A stretch of DNA of 37,903 bases from JAKAGZ01 sp964412105 (GTDB lineage Bacteria; Bacteroidota; Ignavibacteria; Ignavibacteriales; Ignavibacteriaceae): contig CAYPNM010000029.1 in assembly GCA_964412105.1 (NCBI GenBank), positions 1-37,903 of the forward strand, written 5' to 3'. Positions 26,319 to 33,412 of the stretch are shown here, piece after piece. Made by a program: the position numbers and the translations under genes. The notes beneath the pieces are model-generated. The model had not been told where the DNA came from. It made no database searches and worked only from the letters and a program-made list of their open reading frames with translations. How positions within the stretch are numbered: the stretch's first letter is position 1; each line of letters begins with the position of its first letter.

Positions 26319-26636
26319 CTATATTTGTTGATGCCAGTAAGTCCAGCAGCCGTAATAATCGGCTGCGGTCAAATAAAAGTTCCAGAAGGGGGAGAAAGCA
26401 GAATTTTTTATATATGTCGGACTGCTAGAGAATAGCTCTTTGAACTTCTTTTCTGCCGCAGCAATATTATAAATATAATCAGGATTTAATGAGCTTAAAT
26501 AATCTTCATAAGTAAGCAGAAGCCGATATATGAAGATTATAATTAAATTTACTATGATTTTCACTACTACGAACTGCGAAGGAAAACATAGTGACAAAAG
26601 TATAACGCAATAAATACTTAGGATTAGGTATTTAAA
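26319..26636 (-). pseudogene. Truncated paralogue of the neighbouring secreted protein
   Basis: YLSSLNPDYIYNIAAAEKKF followed by SAFSPFWNFYLTAADYYG aligns with YISTLNPNDISTLDKSANKY and TAFIIFWRYYVTVADSLG of the protein at 25205-26116. Similarity ends there and a TAG follows at 26319. Upstream, the same frame encodes a signal-peptide-like KYLILSIYCVILLSLCFPSQ (from about 26633) but has no ATG; the first usable start is a TTG at 26597. A hydrophobic insert lies between the signal and the conserved part. The gene therefore looks like a dead tandem copy. Past the TAG another frame stays open to 26212. Confidence 0.65.
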
Positions 26637-26824
26637 TGCAACTGAAAATAGTTCTGGCTTGAAATAGCCGTTGTGTAAATCTGGGTTTTTATTTATTTAA
26701 GATCACGTGAATTTCTGCCAGATGCGAATAGAATCTTTCAAAGGTTATAACGCGGGATTAGTAAATTGCCGATTAAGTTCAGTCTTTTATTTGTTGTTGT
26801 ATTATATAAAGCCGCTGCATTGGC

Positions 26825-27688
26825 TCAACCAAGCTCAAAAGTAGTTATTCCGAATACTTTATTGATATTAAGCTTTGGTGCTTTGCCATAATACATTCTT
26901 GCACATTCAAAGACGTGGGTAGTGTTGTGTTTTTTAGTTAGCGCAACGGCATCTCGGTTTATCACAGGAATGTCAATATACAACGGTTCATTGACAACGG
27001 AATTTAAGCAGGCTTTGTAAAGTTCTTCAGCAACTTCAGGGTTATCTGCAAAAAGAGGACAAACTTTGTATCCTTTATTTGCTTTTCTGATTACAGCAAA
27101 ACCAGTTAGTTTTTTGTTATTGCAGTATTTAAATGTTTTTACGTTTGGCTGTTTTAACCATGGGATTAAAAATTGCGAACGGGGAAATCCAAAACATTGT
27201 CTGTCGTAAGCAAGGATAGAATCAAAATCCTTTTCTACAATGGGCGATATATTTTTATCTACTTCAAAGATCTCTCCTGTCTTTTCATGACGCTCGTCAC
27301 GGAACTCAATTTCAAAACCACCCTTTTTATAAAAAGGCTGCATAGCTATAACGCCATCCATCCCGATTGCTGCGTCTTTATTTAATCTTGAAATTAAAGT
27401 ATCACGTCTCTGGTACCAAAGTTTCGTTCCGATTCCCTGTGATCGGTATTCAGGTTTTACTATGAAAAACCCCATAAAGCCGAACTGCTTATTGTAAGAG
27501 ACTATGGAGCCTCCAGCAATAAGAGCACCATTGTAATAATAACCATAATAACCATCTGGATCAGTTATCCAGAAAACTTCAGCATCATTTAGACCGGGAT
27601 TCCACCCTTCTTCATCAGCCCAGTTGATTAATTTTTTTAATCCATCAAAATCGAGCTTCTGAAATTTTAAGTCATCAATGTTAATCAC
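26825..27688 (-). CDS. GNAT acetyltransferase with a second C-terminal GNAT-like domain
   Basis: The N-terminal half (about 1-140) is a GNAT domain with the acetyl-CoA loop R82-S-Q-G-I-G inside FFIVKPEYRSQGIGTKLW. The C-terminal half (about 150-287) resembles the extra acetyltransferase-like domain of the YitH/HolE type, with CFGFPRSQFLIPWL and MYYGKAPKLNINKVFGITTF. Such 280-residue proteins acetylate small amines or act on unknown metabolites. The gene stands alone on the minus strand. Its stop overlaps a short plus-strand frame that is probably not a gene. Confidence 0.87.
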   Translation of the reverse strand: MINIDDLKFQKLDFDGLKKLINWADEEGWNPGLNDAEVFWITDPDGYYGYYYNGALIAGGSIVSYNKQFGFMGFFIVKPEYRSQGIGTKLWYQRRDTLISRLNKDAAIGMDGVIAMQPFYKKGGFEIEFRDERHEKTGEIFEVDKNISPIVEKDFDSILAYDRQCFGFPRSQFLIPWLKQPNVKTFKYCNNKKLTGFAVIRKANKGYKVCPLFADNPEVAEELYKACLNSVVNEPLYIDIPVINRDAVALTKKHNTTHVFECARMYYGKAPKLNINKVFGITTFELG

Positions 27689-27770
27689 TATGAATGGACC
27701 TGAATTAGATTATTATTTTTGTATTTAGGCTGCAAGGGAATAAATAACGATATTGTCAATTATTTCTAAT

Positions 27771-27980
27771 AATAAATAATGGCTAAAGTGAATTTTAACT
27801 TTCTGATTTTACGGGTATCCAGATTNNNNNNNNNNNNNNNNNNNNNNNNNNNNNNNNNNNNNNNNNNNNNNNNNNNNNNNNNNNNNNNNNNNNNNNNNNN
27901 NNNNNNNNNNNNNNNNNNNNNNNNNAATAAATAATGGCTAAAGTGAATTTTAACTTTCTGATTTTACGGGTATCCAGATT
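27771..27980. other. Second assembly gap flanked by an identical 55-bp repeat
   Basis: 100 N (27826-27925) lie between identical 55-bp copies at 27771-27825 and 27926-27980. The second copy contains the stop and last ten codons of the GyrI-like gene, so the first copy carries an artificial duplicate of that gene end. As with the first gap, one copy and no missing bases is the simplest true sequence. Confidence 0.85.
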
Positions 27981-28450
27981 TCCTCCCGGGAATCAGGCTC
28001 TTCATTTTTGTACTTTTCGCCGAGTATTTCAAAGTGAGGCCGATCATCCAATATATATTCTGATGCCGGCAACCATTCATAATAGATATATTTAAATGTA
28101 TCAGATGCTTCACTCACCTTGCCTCGATAAGAAAACACAGCATAAAGTCCTCCAGGAAGTTCAAGATTATGCAATCCTTTGGGGATCAAATCAAAGTCTG
28201 TTACTTCAATTGCGGCCCATTTTATGAATTTTTTGTGAGGATTAAAATTCTCAAAGAAGCCCTGCTTGTAGACCTGCACCGAGTAAAGTTCTCCGTTCAT
28301 ATTATTTTCAATTTCATTCCGATGCGGCATGAAGCTTTTCCATAATTCAACAGTTTTATTATCGGAGAAGGACATAGACATTTTTTTACCTATCAATTTT
28401 TTGGCAGCAGTAATTGGTGTGCGCGGCTCTTTATTTATTAAGTTGATCAT
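27950..28450 (-). CDS. GyrI-like / AraC effector-binding-domain protein
   Basis: The 166-residue protein is a stand-alone SOUL/GyrI-like domain of the kind that binds small molecules in the BmrR/AraC effector module. Signs are IGKKMSMSFSDN at the start, the KWAAIEV segment, LPGGLYAVFSYRGKVSEA and the acidic YEWLPASEYILDDRPHFEIL segment, where the glutamate lies in the binding cleft. It has no DNA-binding domain. Possible roles are ligand sequestration or hydrolysis. It overlaps the edge of the second assembly gap, but its own frame is intact. It lies 47 bp downstream of the secreted NTF2-like gene on the same strand. Confidence 0.85.
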   Translation of the reverse strand: MINLINKEPRTPITAAKKLIGKKMSMSFSDNKTVELWKSFMPHRNEIENNMNGELYSVQVYKQGFFENFNPHKKFIKWAAIEVTDFDLIPKGLHNLELPGGLYAVFSYRGKVSEASDTFKYIYYEWLPASEYILDDRPHFEILGEKYKNEEPDSREEIWIPVKSES

Positions 28451-28496
28451 TGTTTTTTATAATTATAGTGATTATTGTAAATTTATTCAGAATTTT

Positions 28497-28970
28497 TTAC
28501 AGTCCTATATCCCGATATATCTTCCATTCTCCGTTTTCCTTTTTCCACACCACAAGATATTTGCCGCTATCTTTTATATTATTATTATCATCTTTAAACT
28601 CAAAAGTTCCCAGCTCAACCAGAAATTCAGAATCTCCTGTGACAGCCACTATTGTAAATATCAAATGTCTAGTATTGTTTTTTATTGAGCTCCGGACTGA
28701 CCTGCCCCAAGCCGAAAGGATATCTTTTCCTTTTAAAGATCCAAACTGTCCATCCTTTGCATAGAAGGAAGCTAATGCTACGGAATCGCCTTTGAGGTAA
28801 TCTTTAGAAAACTGCTTATCAATATCTTCGAGTATTTTTCTGGCGTTCTGTATCTCGCCAGCCGACAATTCTGAATCTGTTTTAGTTGTTTGAGATAAAA
28901 GAACCGAACTACTACAAAAAAGAAAAAAGCATATTAGAATTGATCTATTGATAAGTTTTCGTTTTTGCAT
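28497..28970 (-). CDS. Secreted NTF2-like (DUF4440-type) protein
   Basis: From the ATG at 28970 the protein has a signal peptide (MQKRKLINRSILICFFLF, cut near LLSQ) and an NTF2-like domain of about 120 residues. LEDIDKQFSKDYLKGDSVAL, FYAKDGQFG and the closing KYLVVWKKENGEWKIYRDIG are typical. An upstream in-frame ATG at 29015 would put 15 polar residues before the signal, so 28970 is preferred; AAGGAA lies eight bases before it. The fold is shared with the protein at 16514-17002, but the sequences are divergent. Its substrate is unknown. Confidence 0.84.
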   Translation of the reverse strand: MQKRKLINRSILICFFLFCSSSVLLSQTTKTDSELSAGEIQNARKILEDIDKQFSKDYLKGDSVALASFYAKDGQFGSLKGKDILSAWGRSVRSSIKNNTRHLIFTIVAVTGDSEFLVELGTFEFKDDNNNIKDSGKYLVVWKKENGEWKIYRDIGL

Positions 28971-29271
28971 ATCTTGGTTCCTTATTTTATTAATAGGAAG
29001 GCCACTTAGGATCATGCTTAAGTTACATAATTACATTAATAATAAGAAATTTATTTAGAATATTGGGAGGTAACTTTCTTGCTGCTAATTATATGATAGA
29101 TATATTTTCTTACTACTTTTATTTGATACAACGATGTCATTAATTCAATCCCCGTTAATATCCCCTTGCAACACGTACCTGTTGATAGGGATGCTTCCCT
29201 GCTTTTGAGAAAGAGCTCTCGGGGGAAATCTAAATACTATGCAAGGCAGCGCGGCATTAGTTCGTGGATTA

Positions 29272-29293
29272 AAAATGACCCGCAGGTCATTTT
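29272..29293. repeat. Perfect hairpin AAAATGACC-CGCA-GGTCATTTT
   Basis: Nine-base arms pair perfectly around the loop CGCA. A related hairpin with loop CGTC and one mismatch lies at about 29431-29450 (AATATTGACC / GGTCATTATT). The shared TGACC/GGTCA arms and CGNN loops suggest a repeated element or paired protein-binding sites. Confidence 0.6.
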
Positions 29294-29367
29294 CAATAGA
29301 AATTGACCTTCCTTTCAAATCTCATAATCTTAGCAATTGTCAAAAAATGACCATCGAGTCTTTTAAA

Positions 29368-29400
29368 GGCCAGTTGGAAGCCAGTTGTAAGCTAGTTGTA
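29368..29400. repeat. Three-unit 11-bp tandem repeat
   Basis: The units are GGCCAGTTGGA, AGCCAGTTGTA and AGCTAGTTGTA, directly adjacent and diverging by one to three bases. They lie between the two TGACC hairpins. Repeats of about one helical turn can form a protein-binding array, but slippage is an equally simple origin. Confidence 0.6.
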
Positions 29401-29471
29401 ATTGGAGTAGAATGAGGCTTAATTTTGTCAAATATTGACCCGTCGGTCATTATTGTTAGTTGAGAAATGAT

Positions 29472-30044
29472 TTATTCTATTTTTATATCATATTTCGTTA
29501 AGAGTCCGGCCAATCCGTCTTTCGAGAATTTTGTTTTTTTGATTTTATTTATATCCGGATCAATAGTAAAATTATAAGAAGTACGAAAATCAGCTTTTTC
29601 CAACACGGCATTAATGAATACAGCTCTTGCAAGATCACAGTTGTCTAACACGGAACCGGAAAGATCGCATTCTGTGAAGTCTGTTTCGTGAAGCCGGCAG
29701 TTTATGAAATTCGTTTTTTGGATTTTTCTTTTGTAAAAAGAGGAATGATCGAGCGTACAGTTTTCAAATGAGAAAGACAAACCAAACTCAGTACAGTTTT
29801 CAAAGTGCAATCCGAGGAGTTTGCAGTCCTTAAATTTTACATCTCTTAATGAAGTATTAGCAAACTTTGCGAGACTGAGATTACAGTTTATAAATTCGCA
29901 GTCAATAAATTTAATTTCTGAAAGATCGGATTCTGAAAAATCACAGTTTATAAATTTGCAAAGTTCGTATTCGCCTTTTGCTGGTGGATTTTTTCTGAAA
30001 TCTTTTTTCTCAAATGTTCTATTCTCAACGATTATTTGTTTCAT
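29472..30044 (-). CDS. Pentapeptide-repeat protein
   Basis: About 25 pentapeptide units of the A(D/N)LXX kind cover residues 25-160, with many phenylalanine and cysteine centres (CKFINCDFSESDLSEIKFID). This would fold into a right-handed quadrilateral beta-helix. Relatives include the Qnr and McbG proteins that mimic DNA and protect gyrase, but most members have no known role and nothing here marks it as a Qnr. The 190-residue protein lacks a signal peptide. The short C-terminal tail (KDGLAGLLTKYDIKIE) is non-repetitive. The gene stands alone. Confidence 0.88.
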   Translation of the reverse strand: MKQIIVENRTFEKKDFRKNPPAKGEYELCKFINCDFSESDLSEIKFIDCEFINCNLSLAKFANTSLRDVKFKDCKLLGLHFENCTEFGLSFSFENCTLDHSSFYKRKIQKTNFINCRLHETDFTECDLSGSVLDNCDLARAVFINAVLEKADFRTSYNFTIDPDINKIKKTKFSKDGLAGLLTKYDIKIE

Positions 30045-30187
30045 TTAGCTATCAACTTGTTCTCTACAATAATAGCAAAATTAATTTTTACATAACATAC
30101 GAAGCCGGCCACACCATCTGCCCTCTGCCACAACAATAAATTGAATCATTTGTCTTATGTAATCATCTAGGCTGGAGAATATTAGAA

Positions 30188-31021
30188 TTATGGTGCGGCA
30201 ATTTTCAGAGAGGTCATTGTTATAGAACCACCCACTGCTTTATCATTAAATAAACTTATCTTTTCATTGTCTTCTTTTAGCGCCAGCGCATAGAGAAGCG
30301 GCAAATAATGTTCAGGTGTAGGAATTGCCAAATTAAATTCACTTCCCTGTAATTTAATATTTATAAGGCTCTTATGATCATTTGATAAAATAGATCTTTT
30401 CATTTCTTCATTTGCAGTTAATGCCCAATCGTAGCCGTAGTCAGTTTCATTCAACCTGTTCCAATCGATAAGCCTTAAATTGTGGACCATATTCCCACTG
30501 CCAACAATCAGCACTCCTTTTCTCCTGAAAGGAGCGAGCTCTTTTGCAAGTTCATAATGATATTGTGGTGATTTGTTATAGTCAAGGCTCATCTCAATTA
30601 CAGGCACATCAGCATCGGGGTACATATGTTTTATAACAGACCACGCCCCGTGATCGAGTCCCCAGTTAACATTCAAGCCCACATCTGTTTTTCTAACAAT
30701 GCTTTTGGTTTCTTTTGCAAGATCCGGATTTCCCGGTGCGGGATATTGAACCTGGTACAACTCCTTTGGAAAGCCCCCAAAATCGTGAATTGTTTTGGGT
30801 TTTTCCATTGCTGTTACAAAGGTTCCCTTTGTCTCCCAGTGTGCTGATATGCACAGAACTGCCGCCGGCACGGGAATTTCCTTTGCAACATTACGAAATC
30901 CCTGAACAAACTCATTCTCTTCAATAGCGTTCATCGGGCTTCCATGGCCAAGAAACAGCACAGGCATAGGCCTTGTGCTGTTTAATTTTTGAGTCATTTT
31001 ATTTAATTCATCCGGTTTCAT
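30188..31021 (-). CDS. ygiD: YgiD-like LigB-type extradiol dioxygenase
   Basis: The 277-residue enzyme matches the 4,5-DOPA extradiol dioxygenase / YgiD family: metal and active-site histidines at H26 (LGHGSPMNA), H61 (SAHWET), H124 (GLDHGAWSV), H180 and H238 (PTPEHYLPLL). YgiD cleaves catechols such as DOPA using iron or zinc; the physiological substrate is unclear. The ATG at 31021 is chosen over an upstream TTG; GGGAA lies before it. The gene follows the YceI gene by 80 bp on the same strand, and both follow a Crp/Fnr regulator, so joint regulation is plausible. Confidence 0.93.
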   Translation of the reverse strand: MKPDELNKMTQKLNSTRPMPVLFLGHGSPMNAIEENEFVQGFRNVAKEIPVPAAVLCISAHWETKGTFVTAMEKPKTIHDFGGFPKELYQVQYPAPGNPDLAKETKSIVRKTDVGLNVNWGLDHGAWSVIKHMYPDADVPVIEMSLDYNKSPQYHYELAKELAPFRRKGVLIVGSGNMVHNLRLIDWNRLNETDYGYDWALTANEEMKRSILSNDHKSLINIKLQGSEFNLAIPTPEHYLPLLYALALKEDNEKISLFNDKAVGGSITMTSLKIAAP

Positions 31022-31101
31022 TATTATTCCCGTATTGGCAAACAAGTATAAAAATATTATATATTATTTTCTATACAAAGAAAAAGAACGAGTTAAATTA
31101 T

Positions 31102-31647
31102 TTATGCAGCTTTTGCAGAATTCTGAACTTTGTTAAATTCAGTTAAGGCTTCAATTTTAACTTCATTACCTACCACAACACCGCCAGCTTCAGTAAGGGC
31201 GTTCCACTTAAGACCATAGTCAAAGCGGTTTAATTTAGTGCGAATTTCAAATCCTGCGACTTCATTTCCACCAAATCCATTTACTGTTCCATTATATATA
31301 ACATCAAGTGTGATTTCTTTAGTAATGCCGCGAAGGGTAAGTTTACCTTTTACCTGTAATTCATAATCAGAGACTTTTTTTACAGACGTTGATTCAAAAG
31401 TCATCTGCGGATAATTTTTTGCATCGAAGAAGTCAGCTGATTTTAAATGGGCATCACGCTGTTCATTTCTTGTAGTTATGCTGTTCACATCACCTTCAAA
31501 TTTAATCTTTGCATCGCTGAAGTCTTCTTTATTAGTTTCTATAGTTGCATTGAATTTATCAAATTGTCCTCTTACTGTAGAAACGACTAAGTGTTTAACA
31601 TTAAAGTTAACTTCTGAGTGAGCGGGGTCAATTTTCCAAGTTGTCAT
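31102..31647 (-). CDS. YceI-family lipid-binding protein without signal peptide
   Basis: YceI proteins form a lipocalin-like barrel that binds polyisoprenoids. Typical segments are WKIDPAHSEVNFNVKHL, the VRGQFDKF loop, ADFFDAKNYPQMTFEST and GLKWNALTEAGG near the end. The ATG at 31647 (MTTWKIDPAH) is preferred to one nine codons upstream because AAAGGAAAA lies just before it. From that start there is no signal peptide, so this is a cytoplasmic member, unlike E. coli YceI. A 14-bp palindrome in front of the gene may be an operator. The gene leads towards the ygiD-like gene. Confidence 0.93.
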   Translation of the reverse strand: MTTWKIDPAHSEVNFNVKHLVVSTVRGQFDKFNATIETNKEDFSDAKIKFEGDVNSITTRNEQRDAHLKSADFFDAKNYPQMTFESTSVKKVSDYELQVKGKLTLRGITKEITLDVIYNGTVNGFGGNEVAGFEIRTKLNRFDYGLKWNALTEAGGVVVGNEVKIEALTEFNKVQNSAKAA

Positions 31648-31747
31648 TTTATTTTCCTTTTTTTTGTTTGACATTTTTTATTTAATTACTGCTTAAAGAT
31701 AATAGGGAAAGGTACCCCGGGTCATTCACATAGGGTAAAAAATGGAG

Positions 31748-31761
31748 TTAACATATGTTAA
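31748..31761. promoter_or_regulatory. Candidate operator palindrome before the yceI gene
   Basis: TTAACATATGTTAA is a perfect 14-bp palindrome between the Crp/Fnr-type regulator gene and the yceI-like gene. Its position fits a dimeric regulator site. One or two such palindromes are expected by chance in 38 kb of AT-rich DNA, so the evidence is mainly location. Confidence 0.35.
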
Positions 31762-31813
31762 TTTAGGTTTCCTGAGGTTGTGAGTTCTTTCAATAATCGG
31801 AAAAAATACGCGG

Positions 31814-32395
31814 TTATTTTTTTGGGGTTAACTCTTTACGTATCCTGCTAAGTGATTGAGGAGTAATACCAAGATACGAAGCAATATAATGCTGTGGAAT
31901 TTTTTCGTAAAGTTCGGGATAGGTCTTTATAAATTTAAGATATCTTTCTTCAGCGGAATCACTAAGTGAGGCAACAACTCTTTGATGAGTAGCTATATAA
32001 TTTGATTCCAAAAGAATTCTGAAGAACCGCTCCATCTTAGGGCATGCATTTAACAGCTGCTCTCTTGAGGACTTTTCCAGCAGAAGCAACTCCGAATCGT
32101 GCAAGGCTTCAATGTTATAAGTAGCAGGTAAGCCAGAAAGGAAGCTATTTAAATCAGAGACCCACCAATCTTCAATTGCAAACTGGATAATATGTTCGGC
32201 TCCCTTATTATCAATCGTATATTCCCGCATGCAGCCAGAATTTACATAACCAAGGTATCTGCAAACCTCCCCTTCATTTAATAAAAACTGGTGTTTCCTG
32301 ATTGTCCTGCGAGTAAAGAACTCCGTGCAGATGTTAAACTCTTCATCAGTCAGAGGTACTCTTTTTTCGATATGTCTACGCAGTAATGAAAACAT
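31814..32395 (-). CDS. Crp/Fnr-family transcription regulator
   Basis: The 193-residue protein has an N-terminal cyclic-nucleotide-binding fold (about 15-125) with LNEGEVCRYLGYVNSGCMREY, and a C-terminal winged helix whose recognition region is IPQHYIASYLGITPQSLSRI (166-185). It belongs to the Bacteroidota-type Crp/Fnr branch, which generally lacks the residues for cAMP and the cysteines for an Fe-S cluster. The effector is unknown. It sits upstream of the yceI and ygiD genes on the same strand, which are likely targets. It is divergent from the SDR-like gene. Confidence 0.93.
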   Translation of the reverse strand: MFSLLRRHIEKRVPLTDEEFNICTEFFTRRTIRKHQFLLNEGEVCRYLGYVNSGCMREYTIDNKGAEHIIQFAIEDWWVSDLNSFLSGLPATYNIEALHDSELLLLEKSSREQLLNACPKMERFFRILLESNYIATHQRVVASLSDSAEERYLKFIKTYPELYEKIPQHYIASYLGITPQSLSRIRKELTPKK

Positions 32396-32529
32396 TTATA
32401 CAAAATTAAAAACAAAGTTTGTAAGACAAAACATCCTCCTTTTTATTTTTATAAAGAGGTTCTATCCGGCGGGACGGAACTTATTGGGATCTATTTGTAA
32501 GAACTTTTGTTTATTTTGGATTAATAATT

Positions 32530-33219
32530 ATGAATACAATAATGATGAAAATTAAAGCTATTATAACCGGTGCGACAGGGATGGTGGGTGAAGGTGTTCT
32601 GCATGAATGTCTTAATCATCCCAATGTGGAATCTGTCTTAGCTGTAAACAGGAGGCCGTGCGGTGTAAGGCACGATAAGCTGAAGGAGATAATTCACAAT
32701 GATTTTTTTGATCTTGGAACAATTGAAGGACAGATGACCGGTTACAACGCGTGTTTTTTTTGCGCAGGGGTAACTTCAGTCGGTAAAAAAGAAGTTGAAT
32801 ACAGGCATCTCACTTATGATTTGACAATGAACTTTGCAGAGACGCTGGTTAAAGTTAACAGTGAGAAAGGTAAGGAAATGACATTCTGTTACGTATCCGG
32901 GACAGGTACTGACAGTACTGAGAAAGGAAAAACGATGTGGGCGCGCATAAAAGGGAAAACAGAAAACGATCTTATGAAGCTTCCTTTTAAGAATGCATAT
33001 ATGTTCAGGCCGGGGTACATTCAGCCGATAAAAGGATTGAGAAATACTTATGTCGTTTATAAGCTACTGGTGCCTTTTTATCCGATCTTAAAAACACTCT
33101 TCCCAAAGTATACAGTTACATTAAAAGAAGTTGGGCAGGCTATGATAAATGTTACACTTTACGGCCCGGACAAAAAGATTCTTGAGTGCATAGATATTAG
33201 AAAAGCTGCCGGTGCCTGA
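32530..33219 (+). CDS. NAD(P)-binding Rossmann protein, atypical SDR
   Basis: The N-terminus shows the dinucleotide motif TGATGMVGEGVLHECL, with the G-x-x-G-x-x-G pattern, and ACFFCAGVTSVG and FCYVSGTGTD follow as in extended or atypical short-chain dehydrogenases. At 229 residues it belongs to the NAD(P)H-binding, HTATIP2-like group. The usual Y-x3-K catalytic pair is not evident, so it may bind nucleotide without classical dehydrogenase activity. It starts at 32530; an ATG five codons later is also possible. It is divergent from the Crp/Fnr gene. Confidence 0.85.
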   Translation: MNTIMMKIKAIITGATGMVGEGVLHECLNHPNVESVLAVNRRPCGVRHDKLKEIIHNDFFDLGTIEGQMTGYNACFFCAGVTSVGKKEVEYRHLTYDLTMNFAETLVKVNSEKGKEMTFCYVSGTGTDSTEKGKTMWARIKGKTENDLMKLPFKNAYMFRPGYIQPIKGLRNTYVVYKLLVPFYPILKTLFPKYTVTLKEVGQAMINVTLYGPDKKILECIDIRKAAGA

Positions 33220-33283
33220 ATTTTTTACACATACAAAAAGGTAGTTGCTTGAGAAAAAGTGATTTGTAATGTATATATGACGC

Positions 33284-33297
33284 ATGTCAATTGACAT
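33284..33297. promoter_or_regulatory. 14-bp palindrome before the histidine kinase gene
   Basis: ATGTCAATTGACAT is a perfect palindrome in the 193 bp between the SDR-like gene and the histidine kinase gene. Longer inverted arms AGTTGCTT (33243-33250) and AAGCAACT (33303-33310) flank it, though not concentrically. It could be an operator or a weak SDR-gene terminator; chance cannot be excluded. Confidence 0.3.
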
Positions 33298-33412
33298 TTG
33301 AGAAGCAACTGCATATCTTAATTGTAACGAACAAGCCTAATTATATTCAATTCAAAAATTAATATAGCTCTCTGTGTTAATTAATTATTTTTAAATTCAT
33401 TTTAGGAAAGAA

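Larger units (their letters stand above)
29016..29471. other. Intergenic region with hairpins and tandem repeats
   Basis: These 455 bp carry no credible gene on either strand. They hold two TGACC-N4-GGTCA hairpins (29272-29293 and about 29431-29454), isolated half-sites TGACC at 29304-29308 and 29348-29352, a small hairpin AGGGA-TGCT-TCCCT near 29197, and a three-unit 11-bp tandem repeat at 29368-29400. The region lies between two minus-strand genes and would be the leader of the NTF2-like gene. No known RNA family was recognised. Confidence 0.6.

Noticed and set aside
27795..27825. Second copy of the GyrI-like gene's 3' end as a real gene fragment
   Set aside because: It is part of the exact 55-bp overlap beside the N-run and is best explained as an assembly duplicate.
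28329..28764. Two overlapping plus-strand frames with hydrophobic sequence
   Set aside because: They are antisense to the GyrI-like and NTF2-like genes, are rich in I/F/L as expected from reversed AT-rich codons, and match no family.
29272..29293. TGACC/GGTCA arms as a nuclear-receptor-type element
   Set aside because: Such factors are eukaryotic; the spacing is four bases and the context is bacterial, so the likeness is coincidental.
29472..30044. Pentapeptide protein as a quinolone-resistance (Qnr) gene
   Set aside because: Only the repeat type is shared; length, loops and the central glycine hinge of Qnr cannot be recognised, so a resistance call is not supported.
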